From the NCBI RefSeq assembly GCF_000090795.2, contig NW_003546243.1:940843-971461 (forward strand): a DNA stretch of 30,619 nucleotides, in the 5' to 3' direction. Below the pieces are notes generated by a model that did not search any database, was not told where the DNA came from, and saw only the letters and a list, made by a program, of their open reading frames with translations. Within the stretch, counting starts at the first letter, position 1. Every line of letters starts with the position of its first letter. The stretch comes from Amphimedon queenslandica (lineage: Eukaryota; Porifera; Demospongiae; Haplosclerida; Niphatidae). Position numbers and translations under genes: made by a program. Shown piece by piece: positions 1 through 9,418 of this stretch.

Positions 1-26
1 AAAGTTTGTTTTTAATTACAATATAG

Positions 27-1697
27 AGCCTGTTGGTTGTAATGAAGGCGATATCCATCTTGTCAATGGGACATTTTTAAATGAAGGTCGACTTGAAGTT
101 TGCTCTAACGGAGTATGGGGATCAGTTTGTTATAGTTCCTTTGACTTTATTGATGCAGTAATAGTGTGCAGAGATCTAGGATACAATAGTGGTAAGCAAG
201 TGTAGCAAGTAAATAATAATAATTATAGTTTGTAGGAGGGACAGTAACAACAAACTCTGCATTCTCAGATGGAGATGTTCCTATAGTGTTTACTAATGTA
301 CATTGTGATGGATCTGAAAAGAAATTTTCTGATTGTTCTAAAGCAGGCTATTTTAGTGCCAGCTCTTGTTTAAGGAGCAGGACAGTTGGTATATCTTGTT
401 GGGACGGTGAGTAGAAAATAAGTTTATTTGTGTACACAAAGTAAACAATATCGAAGTGAACCACTTGCCAAATTCAACAAATTGTTATAGAAACCTGTTT
501 GTATAGTGTTATACAAACAACATGTAATGTGAAAATGCTAACAATCAAGAGAATAACAAACAGGACAATAGAAAAATAGTTATTTTTATTGTTTATGCTG
601 CAGGTTGTACTAATGGGAACATTCGTTTAAGTGGAGGCAGCAGCTCTCATGAAGGGACGGTTGAGATATGCTTCAGTAGCATTTGGGGATTAATACAACA
701 GGATGGATGGGATACTGATGATGCAAAGGTCGTGTGTGATCAACTTGGATATGAAACAGAAGGTATTGACCATTAGGATGATTCTATCATGTGTTGTAAC
801 ATTCTTTGGAGTTAGCTTTGGTATTTTATTGAGTTTTTATGGAGAACTCAGCTCTCAGGGTTATTATAACTTTAAAATAAGGTTACCCCTGTCTTTACAC
901 CCACAAAGCAAACAAATGATGTTTTTTAAATAGCACGTTATGCTATCTGTTTCAAGTTTACAGTTTATCAAAGGAAAGCAAAACTGTCAACAATAACTTG
1001 TTTAAGTTATTTTTTCTTTCTATATAGATGCAGAGCCTTTGCTTAATTCTGAATACGGTAAACCAAACAGGCCAATATGGTACTCAAATTTTCGCTGCGA
1101 TGGACTTGAAGATGAACTGGGTGATTGCACATCAACATTGTATTCTTTAACGCAAGCAAGGAACAAGTTCCCCAGTGCTGTTGTTGCTGGCGTCCGTTGT
1201 CAAGGTAATGAGATGCACAGCAGCTTAATAAGTGATCTGCCTGTTTTTACGAGCATTAGTACATCAAATCTCACAGGCACCCATGTCGTTACTCCAACCC
1301 TCTACTTCGCAGACCCTGGACTAAGTTCAAGAGAGAGAGCCATACTCGGTGTAGGAGGGACAATGATTGGAGTAGCTATTATTTGCGTTACTGCAATGTA
1401 CGTTGAAATGAATGTGAATGTCCTAATGCTCTTTATAATGTATGATATAGGATTGTGGTCATGGTTTGTTTTATTGTGAGACAGAAGCGTTCTCGGAGGT
1501 CAGCTGACTTGGAACCTCTCACACTGCAAAAAACTAAAAATATAGAAAGTCATCAGTATGAGAACAAGACAGTAGGAGGAGTAGATAGAAGGGTACATCA
1601 AAGCATGCCTTCTAATGCTCCTCCTACTCAAAAGTCTCGAGGAAAACTACCAAAGCCTCCAGTTCAGGAGGTTGAGGAACTGTATGAGCTATCATAA
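27..1697 (+). CDS. SRCR-domain single-pass membrane receptor, 5' end outside window
   Basis: Exons 27-191, 236-406, 604-762, 1028-1397 and 1451-1697 join in one frame (369 visible codons plus stop); the start lies upstream of the window. Exons 1-2 make one scavenger-receptor cysteine-rich domain (G-R-L-E-V-C, W-G-S-V-C, V-C-R-D-L-G-Y, and a final I-S-C). Exons 3-4 make a second one, ending V-R-C-Q. A Ser/Thr-rich stalk follows, then a membrane helix (about ILGVGGTMIGVAIICVTAM continuing IVVMVCFIV) split by a 53-bp intron at 1398-1450, where codon ATG is divided AT|G. A basic stop-transfer stretch RQKRSRR starts the cytoplasmic tail. The tail has a proline-rich KLPKPP motif and ends LYELS, a possible tyrosine sorting or SH2-type site. 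SRCR receptors bind extracellular ligands and are abundant in sponges; the ligand here is unknown. The last exon is partly duplicated at 4171. Confidence 0.92.
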
Positions 1698-2601
1698 TTG
1701 TCATATCATTTGTTATTTTTTGATGCATTTACGATTGTGTGCTTTTGAGTAAAAAATTAGCATTAGTATGATTGCTTAAAATATAGCATTATTGTACTGT
1801 TACATTAACTATCCTGACCCCTGTTAACTTACATACCAGTATTCAGATTTTATAACTGAACAGAATATGATCTGTTGCACTCCTGTCTAAACAAAGTGGA
1901 GTCTATGACATATGACAGTTACTGGGTACATAAATCATGACAGTTATTAATAGTTTAATAATTTACAGGGTCCATAATGATGGACCCTTCCAAAAATTAC
2001 CGTATAGGTTTCGTGAGGCTAAACTTTCGTTCTTTTTGTTCTTCAAGATGAGAGAACGAATAATTAACCAAACGAAATTCCAGTTTTTAATGGGCATGGT
2101 AGCTTATTAACGTCTTCAGAACAAATGTTTAACCTCACGAAAGTCATTTTGAGGATGGAAAACGAAAGTTTACCCTCACGAAACAAACCCGCTACACAGT
2201 AGCCAACTCAGTTTGTAAGAGCACTATCCATAAATGGAGAAGTGACAATTTCTTTTATACTCAACTATTTGTAAAAGGCTATTGTGGGTTGCACACAGTG
2301 TGGTTAACATTTCTGTACTTGTATAAACTGTCTGACAATAATGTTCTCGCCAACTTTTTGAGCAACTTTAGTACACTAATAGAGTTTTAAGCATTGAAGA
2401 ACATTCAGGCCTTTCACTATGCAAAAAGTTTTTAACAAAATTTTTCATTGTTTTTATTGATCAAAACTACCTTCTATTGACAAAAAATTGAAATAAAAAT
2501 GAAAATAAAATCAAAAAAAAATCCTGTAAGCTAGTTCTAAAAACTATAACTACTACAAAAGTTAAGTCCAAGGGATCAATTCACCTGCAGAGTCAAGTTG
2601 T
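1698..2601. other. Intergenic: SRCR 3' flank, MITE, 3' flank of secreted-protein gene A
   Basis: No coding exon is seen. The parts at about 1700-1790 and 2368-2601 are matched in the second duplication copy (about 4290-4400 and 4412-4625). The middle of about 575 bp has no counterpart there and contains the MITE at 2000-2199. Confidence 0.7.
2000..2199. mobile_element. MITE-like element A with degenerate terminal inverted repeats, flanked by TA
   Basis: The left end CCGTATAGG..TTTCGTGAGG.TAAACTTTCGTT and the reverse complement of the right end CTGTGTAGCGGGTTTGTTTC.. match over about 35 bp with small indels. TA dinucleotides flank both ends (1998-1999, 2200-2201). There is no coding capacity. 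The termini resemble the MITE at 5758-5943, so the two belong to one family. TA target duplications suggest mobilisation by a Tc1/mariner-type or other TA-specific transposase; this is inference. Confidence 0.75.
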
Positions 2602-3357
2602 TCATTTGCAGGAACGAGGAAGGAGGCAGGTAATCCTTGTTTGAAACCACAATGGAAGACAACCATTTTTGCCATTCAGAACACGACAACCAGAAATAGC
2701 CATTCCATAAGTGGCTATTGAGCTTCCAAATACCTTTATATGATTTCCTAAATCACTTGTCTGGAGAACCGATTTACCCTGAAGGAATCCATCCTCCTCA
2801 TAGGTAAACCTGCCACAGACAGGGATAACTGAACTACGAGCTATGCACGGGAAGAGCTTCTCCAGATTCAGAAATATTCCAGCTAAGCCAGAACTATGAT
2901 AATCTGAATACCTTGGTTGATAAGCTAAATAGCTCCCTTTTCTGGTATAATATCCATTTCCAATGCTTATTTGCTCAATAACAGTAGAAGAGGAAAGAGT
3001 TCCACCATTGACTTTGCTAAGCTTCAACTTCATACCACTAACAAATTCAAGATTCAGGACCTTAATTACTGTAAGGAAAGTTTTTAAATTTATTGTACAC
3101 ATCAATTGGAACTAACCTGGCTGATCAGCAAGTTTTGCATTAATTGCACTGTTGATTGCTGTATTGAGGCAAGTTGTGAGAGATGAACTAGCAGCCTCAA
3201 TGGGAGTATCTGTGGCTTGTATGTCACTATCAGTAGGACCAGCATTAACAGTCTCTTCTGCAATCAACTCATCATCAAAAAATGCTTCCTTAATCATCTC
3301 AGGATCTGGCATGGCCAGAGCAGACACAGCAAAAAGGAGTACTATGAAATATTTCAT
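2602..3357 (-). CDS. Small secreted cysteine-containing protein, paralogue A
   Basis: Two exons, 3357-3117 and 3068-2602, are joined across a 48-bp GT-AG intron (phase 1) to give 235 aa. Residues 1-15 (MKYFIVLLFAVSALA) are a clear signal peptide. An acidic, Ser/Thr-rich segment of about 65 residues follows, possibly a propeptide. The second exon encodes a domain of about 155 aa with six cysteines (in FPC, VCG, GCR, GCL, ITC, RSC), all kept in paralogue B at 4626-5375. I do not recognise the family. A TATA-like box lies 54 bp upstream of the ATG. The only intron sits between the acidic segment and the Cys domain. Both copies keep open frames although neighbouring duplicated genes decayed, so both probably make protein. 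Confidence 0.8.
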
Positions 3358-3410
3358 TTTGCCTTTGTAGCTACCAATTGTTTTACTGTACAGCTAATCC
3401 TCAGCCTTGT

Positions 3411-3421
3411 GCCTTTTTATA
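3411..3421 (-). promoter_or_regulatory. TATA-like box of secreted-protein gene A
   Basis: The minus strand reads TATAAAAAGGC, 54 bp before the ATG at 3357, which fits a start site about 25-30 bp downstream and a short leader. The same motif and spacing recur in paralogue B. Confidence 0.65.
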
Positions 3422-3954
3422 ATTGCATTGAATCAAGCGTTCTCCACTGCAGTTTAGAATACTATCATTCTACTGTCATCCTAAAACTTCCACTATAAAC
3501 ATACAGTCCACAATATAGTTGCTATAAAATGTACATATCTAGATTGTTTTTCATTATATGGAAGTTGTTGTCCATAAAGCAAGTTGTTATGTAGGCATAT
3601 TTACATAAAGCATACTAGGAAATGCTATACCAACATTAAAAATATACAAAAATATTTTTCTTGGCAAAAGGAGTAGTCTACATAAACAACAATAGTAGTA
3701 TCATCTAGTTTCATAGTTCAGTTTCCAATATTGACTATGTTAGATGAGTTAAGATTAAGGAACAGTTTATAATTACGCGGATATACAGTACATGTAGTCT
3801 ATTTTGTCAAAAATGACTTGAGAGAGTTCTCTATTTTTCTAATAAACATACATGTTCTTATGAAAGCATTCCTATTTTTTCATGAAATAGCCTTTTGATT
3901 GTAATGAAGTAAAAATAGCTGCCTTAATATCATCAGCAACAGTTCATTAAGGGG
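3422..3954. other. 5' flank of secreted-protein gene A, no gene
   Basis: It is homologous to 5438-6068, for example the shared block GTCAAAAATGACTTGA at about 3808 and 5969. It contains no coding exon. At about 3780 it carries the empty site matching the MITE insertion of copy B. Confidence 0.7.
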
Positions 3955-3959
3955 ATCAA

Positions 3960-4168
3960 TAGGAGTCACTACACAATCAGTTCATAGGAAGCAACAGCAG
4001 AGAAAATTATCATTTAGAGGCTCTTAAAACATTTAAGTTCACAAATCTAACACTGAAAAGACAATAACTGTACAAATTCAATTATTAAAGATGCTGAACT
4101 ACATCATACAAAGTGTAAATCAAATTTAATAATAAGATTTAGAGGTCTTGTAGGCACAGTCAAAGGTT
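3960..4168 (-). pseudogene. SLC25A20: Truncated SLC25A20 fragment (exon 2 start missing, intron 2 end)
   Basis: This stretch aligns to about 8990-9191 of the intact carrier gene: the shared ATTATCATTTAGAGGCT block in the intron and then GGTCTTGTAGGCACAGTCAA from exon 2. The match stops at GTCAAAGGTT (4168), where SRCR last-exon sequence begins. All other carrier exons are absent. It is a duplication by-product with no coding potential. Confidence 0.85.
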
Positions 4169-4170
4169 AC

Positions 4171-4295
4171 AGGAGGAGTAGATAGAAGGGTACATCATAG
4201 CATGCCTCCTAATGCTCCTCCTACTCAAAAGCCTCGTGGAAAATTACCAAAACTTCCAGTTCAGGAAGTTGAAGGTATGAGCTATCATAATGTTG
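4171..4295 (+). pseudogene. Truncated copy of the SRCR receptor's last exon
   Basis: AGGAGGAGTAGATAGAAGGG and the following bases copy 1574-1690, covering the cytoplasmic-tail codons. The block starts mid-exon with no splice acceptor. Near the end, four bases are lost relative to the functional exon (GTTGAAGGTATGAGC against GTTGAGGAACTGTATGAGC), which changes the frame and removes the YELS terminus. The following 3' flank is also copied (about 4310-4400). Confidence 0.88.
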
Positions 4296-4625
4296 ATACA
4301 GGGCTCCTGATTGATATCATTTGTTATTTTTTGATGCATTATGCATTTACGGTTGTGTGCTTTTGAGTAAAAAATTAGCATTTGTATGATTGCTAAGATA
4401 TAGCATTATACTGCAGTACACTAATAAGAGTTTTAAGCATGGAAGAACACTTGGAGCTTTTGGTATGCAAAAAGTTTTTAGTAAATTTCTCATTGTTTCT
4501 TTGACAAAAAAAACTTAAATAAAAATGAAGAAAATAAAACTAAAAAATCCTGTGAGCTAGTTCTAACAAAATATAACTACAATAGTAAAGTCCAAGGGAT
4601 CAATTCACCTGCAGAGTCAAGTTGT

Positions 4626-5375
4626 TCATTGGCAGGAACGAGGAAGGAGGCAGGTAATTCTTGTGTGAAACCACGGTGGAAGACAACCATTTTTGCCATT
4701 CAGAACACGACAACCAGAAATAGCCATTCCATAAGTGGCTATTGAGTTTCCAAATATCCTTATATGATTCCCCATATCACCTGTTTGGAGAATTGATCTA
4801 CCCCGAAGGAATCCATCCTCCTCAGAGGTAAACCTGCCACAGGCAGGGATAATCGAACTACCAGCTATGCATGGAAAAAGCTTCTCGAGATTCAGAAATA
4901 TTCCAGCTAAACCAGATTTATGACCATCTAAATACTTTGGCTGATAAGCTAAATAGCTCCCTTTTCTGGTATAATGTCCATTTCCAATGTTTATTTGCTC
5001 AATAAAAGTAGAAGAGGAAAGAGTTCCACCATTGACTTTGCTAAGCTTCAATTTTTTACGAACAAAATCAAGATTCAGGACTTTAATTACTGTAAGGAAA
5101 GTTTTTAAATTTATTGTACACATCAATTGGAACTAACCTGGCTGATCAGCAAGTTTTGCATCAATTGCACTGTTGATTGCTGTATAGAGGCTTGTGAGAG
5201 ATGAACTAGCAGCCTCAATGGGAGTATCTGTGACTTGTATGTCACTATCAGTAAGACCAGCATTAGCAGTCTCTTCTGCAATCAACTCATCATCAAGAAA
5301 TGCTTCCTTAGTCATCTCAGGATCTGGCATGGCCAGAGCAGACACAGCAAAAAGGAGTACTATGAAATATTTCAT
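4626..5375 (-). CDS. Small secreted cysteine-containing protein, paralogue B
   Basis: Exons 5375-5138 and 5089-4626 are joined by a 48-bp intron at the same position and phase as paralogue A, giving 233 aa. The signal peptide MKYFIVLLFAVSALA is identical to A. Two differences stand out: one codon lost near the end of exon 1, which removes the single Cys of A's acidic segment, and one codon lost early in exon 2 (FVRKKLKL against FVSGMKLKL). All six cysteines of the second exon are kept. Family unknown. It lies upstream of SLC25A20's 3' end on the same strand as its sister, and it arose by the tandem duplication spanning this region. Confidence 0.8.
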
Positions 5376-5426
5376 TTTGTCGTTGTGCTTCCAATTGTTT
5401 ACTGTACAGCCGATCCTCAGCCTTGT

Positions 5427-5437
5427 GCCTTTTTATA
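5427..5437 (-). promoter_or_regulatory. TATA-like box of secreted-protein gene B
   Basis: The minus strand reads TATAAAAAGGC, 52 bp before the ATG at 5375, matching the box of paralogue A. Confidence 0.65.
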
Positions 5438-5757
5438 ATCGCATGAGTCCAACTGTTTCCTCATTGCAGTTTAGATTACTATTATTCTAAATATCATCCT
5501 TGAACTGCCACTATAAACATGAGTTCATATTATACAGTTGTTATAAAATGTACTATACTTGATTGTTCCTCATTATAATGGAAGTTGTTGTAGACATATT
5601 AACATTAAGCAAATATTAAATGCTTTATCAACATTAAAAATATACAGAATATATTTGTTATCAAAAGGAGTAGTCTACAAAAACAACAATAGTGGCATTT
5701 CCAAAATTGTTTACGTTAGATGGACTAAGATAAAGAGACAGTTTACTTACAAGGATA
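5438..5757. other. 5' flank of secreted-protein gene B, no gene
   Basis: Non-coding, homologous to about 3422-3785 of copy A. I see nothing else in it. Confidence 0.65.
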
Positions 5758-5943
5758 CCGTATAGCTGGTTTATTTCGTGGCCTCAAATTTTTGCTGCTT
5801 AAATTTTCATTAGAATTAATTTTAGTGCCTTGCTAAATTTTTGTTAATATTTAATTGGTTTTAATAAAATTTAGTGGAATTAATTTTAGTGGATTTGAGC
5901 CTGCACGAAAATTAATTCCACACGAAATAAACCAGCTATACGG
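5758..5943. mobile_element. MITE B with perfect terminal inverted repeats and TA target duplication
   Basis: The ends CCGTATAGCTGGTTTATTTC.. and its exact complement at 5921-5943 form perfect inverted repeats (26 bp if the flanking TA and one more matching base on each side are counted, 5755-5780 and 5921-5946). TA flanks both sides (5756-5757, 5944-5945). The interior is AT-rich, with a direct repeat GAATTAATTTTAGTG near 5813 and 5878, and no coding capacity. Copy A of the duplication has the unoccupied site GGATATACAGTACATG at about 3779. Confidence 0.88.
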
Positions 5944-5946
5944 TAT

Positions 5947-6141
5947 ATAATACATGTAGTGTATTTCGTCAAAAATGACTTGAAGAGAGTTCTTCATTTT
6001 CTAATACACAAGTGTATTGAATTAAAAAATGGCTGCTTACAAAAGCATTTATATCATCAGCAACAGTTACAAATAATAAATACTATTATTCACTTAAATT
6101 AAAAATGAAACAACAGTGAGCAAATGTCATTACTATCTTGT
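5947..6141. other. 3' flank of SLC25A20, no gene
   Basis: Non-coding. About 5947-6068 is shared with copy A (to about 3945); beyond that point the homology ends. Confidence 0.6.
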
Positions 6142-9100
6142 CTACATGTTTGGCATTAGTCTATCAAGTACTTTAATTGCCACTTCATATCCAAGAAAAC
6201 AAGCCTACAAACAGTAGAAGTACAACCAATAATAATGCATATTACACATGTACATGCAGCTATTGATAGTTCCTTTCATTAGATGTACATTTAAATGAGC
6301 ATTTCACATAAACTTACTGCATTGGCTGGGAATGCTCTAATCATAGCAGGACCAACTCCTTTGTAAAGACTAGTTATGCCTTCATTTTGCATCTGTTGAA
6401 TAAAATAAAACAAAAAAATGATCAAATGATGCTTAAAACAGGCCATGGTGACTCACCATTTCTTTAAAAACACTTCTAATGCCATTTGGATATTTACCAG
6501 TTGGAGCTATCTGATATCTCGACTTCAGTACATCAGGCGGTATAGCGATTATCCAGTTAGCAACTCCAGCCATTCCACCCGCAAATAATATACGGCTAGG
6601 ACTAAGACTAGTACTACAAAAATATATACAATGTACATGTATTCTTATGTTGCATAAAAAATTGAGCTAATTCTGATCAAAAAATGATTTTTTTGAAGTT
6701 GCTTTAAAATCCGGCCAGTCCCTGTACTAGGGTATTTGGCTAAATTTTGCCAAAAATAAAAAGGAGAAAATTCTCCATTTTTATAATTTTTTCTGATACA
6801 CATACGTGTACATGTTCTTATGCTGTGTATAAAGTTTGAGCTGATTCCCATCAAATTTGGATGTTTTGTGAATTTTTTAATTTGCTCCAAAATTTGGGCA
6901 AAATCCCTGTACTATAGTACAGGGATTTTGCCCAAAAATAAAAAGTACAAAATTTATAACTTTATAATTTTTCTGACACATATACATGTTTTTATGCTTA
7001 TTTTGAGTTTGAGCTCATTCCAATTAAATTTAGATTTTTTACAAACTTTTAAAGTTGCTCCAAAATCGGGCCAAAGTCCCTGTACTATAGTACAGGGTCA
7101 TCGGCCAAATTTTGCCAAAAATAAAAAGAACAGAATTTATAACTTTATAATTTTTTCTGACACATATACATGTTCTTATGCTATGTTTTGAGTTTGAGCT
7201 CATTCCAATCAAATTTGGATTTTTTACGAACTTTTAAAGTTGCTCCAAAATCGGGCCAAAGTCCCTGTACTATAGTACAGGGTCATCGGCCAAATTTTGC
7301 CAAAAATAAAAAGAACAGAATTTATAACTTTTATAATTTTTTCTGACACATATACATGTTTTTATGCTATGTTTTGAGTTTGAGCTCATTCCAATTAAAT
7401 TTAGATTTTTTTACAAACTTTTAAAGTTGCTCCAAAATCGGGCCAAAGTCCCTGTACTATAGTACAGGGTCATCGGCCAAATTTTGCCAAAAATAAAAAG
7501 AACAGAATTTATAACTTTTATAATTTTTTCTGACACATATACATGTTTTTATGCTATGTTTTGAGTTTGAGCTCATTCCAATTAAATTTAGATTTTTTAC
7601 AAACTTTTAAAGTTGCTCCAAAATCGGGCCAAAGTCCCTGTACTATAGTACAGGGTCATCAGCTAAATTTTGCCAAAAATAAAAAGTAAAAAATTTATAA
7701 CTTTTATAATTTTTTCCCACATGTTTTTATGCTATGTTTTGAGTTTGAGCTCATTCCAATCAAATCTGAATTTTTTACGAACTTTTAAAGTTGCTCCAAA
7801 ATCGAGCCAAAGTCCCTGTACTATAGTACAGGGTCATCAGCCAAATTTTGCCAAAAATAAAAAGAACAAAATTTATAACTTTTATAATTTTTTCTGACAC
7901 ATATACATGTCCTTATGCTATTTTTGAGTTTGAGCTCATTCCAATCAAATTTGGATTTTTTTACGAACTTTTAAAGTAGTTCCAAAATCGGGCCAAAGTC
8001 CCTGTACTATTATAGTACAGGGTAATGAAAATAAAAGAGATCTTAATTGTTATAATTCATCTGATACATGAACATCTACTAGTCAAAATTGAATTTTCAT
8101 GAATTTTCAAAGTGCTCCAAAAACCATGTACTAATGTTGTGCTATAATCGTCAGCTCATGAAGCATGTTGCTCAGCTCGCCTAGCATGCCATGAGGGCAA
8201 GACCATGCATGCTATAGTATCATAACTATAATGTATCAAACCTTCCATCAGTTGGTGTCAAGCTTCTAAGAATCCATTGATACACACCAAAATAAGCAGC
8301 TGAGCCAGGCACATCTATAGACACAGTAAGGGGCTTACAACAAATAAAAGACACTAACCTCTCAGTATGGTAGCCATTGTCCCTCTGTATAATGATCTAA
8401 TTCCACCTTCACGGAACAGCTGTCTACCGCAATCAAATGAACTAGCATATTTAGCTTCTGCTTTTGAGGCTTGTTGGATCTAAAATTACAATAAGTTTGT
8501 GTGTGCTTAGATTATTATAGTAGTAGCTCTTACTTGCATTAAACACTTGATTCTCTCACCAGGTGCCATAATAGTGGTAGTGAATAAGCCGGCAACCATG
8601 CCTGCATTGAAATGTTGAAGAATTCTAAAAATGACAAGAAATAAAATGAATTATTAAATTCTAAGTACATGCATGATTATTATTGTTTTTGAATGATGCA
8701 TGTACCTCTTACGTCAATTGGTCTTCGGGTGATTTTTGTTGAATTTTCTGTCCAATCCCATATCCCCAGAAACTGATGGCAAACATAGGAGTCACACCTA
8801 CCAGTGGAGCCAGCATACCTCTATAAAGACCCCTCACACCCTAAAATATAACAAAAAAAATTAAATAACAAAAGAACCAAATTACTTAAAATTACCAATC
8901 ACATGTATACTTTAAATTGCATTGGTAATTTCTTTGGAAGGTGTACGATTTTTGACACCTCTTAATAAGTGTTAAATTATGTATGTTACACGATCAGTTC
9001 AATAGAAGCAACAGAGCAGAGAAATTATCATTTAGAGGCTGTACAAATTCAATCAATAAAGATGCAGTACAGCCCTGAACTGCATCATACAAGTGAATTA

Positions 9101-9418
9101 GATTGGCCACAACGTAATCAAATGTAATAATATGCACACTATAGGTATGCATACCTCAAATTTAAAGGTCTTGTAGGCACAGTCAAAGGTTCCTTTAAAC
9201 AAAGGAGCTTCTCCAGGCTGTGGAGGTGGCATTGTTTGGAGTCGGACCTGTCAAGAAATAATTAAATTTGAATTCAATGATGAGAGGCTTGCCTTTATGG
9301 TGTCCAGTGGATGTCCAACCAAAACAACACATACTCCACCAACACCGCCTGCTATGAAGTTCTTAATACCAGAGGGCCGCTTCTTCACTGTAGATTCTCC
9401 ACCTTCCTGAGCCGCCAT
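6142..9418 (-). CDS. SLC25A20: Mitochondrial carnitine/acylcarnitine carrier
   Basis: Nine exons: 9418-9293, 9247-9155, 8840-8713, 8624-8534, 8479-8359, 8314-8242, 6613-6457, 6392-6318, 6204-6142. They total 927 nt in one frame, giving 308 aa (about 300 in vertebrates). Three mitochondrial-carrier repeats carry the signatures PLDTIK (37-42), PGERIK (137-142) and PPDVLK (236-241). Family-typical strings include VRLQT, GTFDC, LYRGM.AP..GVTPMFA, KYPNG and FPANAACFLG. The protein exchanges acylcarnitine for carnitine across the inner mitochondrial membrane for beta-oxidation. Intron 1 is GC-AG (AAG|GCAAGC). Intron 6 (about 1.6 kb) holds the 186-bp repeat array. The ATG is 167 bp from the stop of the upstream LRRK gene on the same strand. 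Confidence 0.97.
6650..8030. repeat. About 7.5-copy tandem array, unit about 186 bp, palindromic core
   Basis: The core CCCTGTACTATAGTACAGGG or a near variant begins at 6905, 7078, 7263, 7450, 7636, 7814 and 8000 (spacings 173-187 bp), with a partial unit at about 6718. Between cores lie shared blocks such as GAGTTTGAGCTCATTCCAAT, AAAGTTGCTCCAAAATCGGG and CACATATACATGTTTTTATG. The array lies entirely inside SLC25A20 intron 6. Short open frames in it repeat the unit and are not genes. Confidence 0.95.

Larger units (their letters stand above)
1574..4168. repeat. Tandem segmental duplication, copy A (with internal deletion)
   Basis: It starts in the SRCR last exon and ends inside a relic of SLC25A20 exon 2. 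It matches 4171-9191 in order: SRCR tail, 3' flank, secreted-protein gene, its 5' flank, SLC25A20 piece. At about 3945-3980 the alignment jumps from the equivalent of about 6068 to about 8990, so nearly the whole carrier gene was removed from this copy. Confidence 0.85.
4171..9191. repeat. Tandem segmental duplication, copy B (retains SLC25A20)
   Basis: This is the second copy of the unit described for 1574-4168. It carries a degraded SRCR tail, an intact secreted-protein paralogue and most of the intact carrier gene. It gained a MITE at 5758-5943 and keeps the repeat array in the carrier intron. Confidence 0.82.

Noticed and set aside
1203-1208. GTAATG after the second SRCR domain as a splice donor
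   Set aside because: The frame continues into a stalk and membrane helix and then meets a well-phased intron at 1398-1450, so this donor is probably unused.
3152-3498. Plus-strand frames opposite the secreted-protein gene (also 5194-5490)
   Set aside because: They are antisense shadows of the signal-peptide exon. The minus strand has the signal peptide, splice sites and paralogue conservation.
6820-7897. Several 75-123 aa open frames in the array, and similar ones at 27906-29139
   Set aside because: They repeat with the 186-bp unit, have no splice or start context, and are low-complexity translations of the satellite.
6650-8030. Possible CRISPR-like regular repeats
   Set aside because: The units are about 186 bp of continuous homology with no unique spacers, and lie in a eukaryotic intron.
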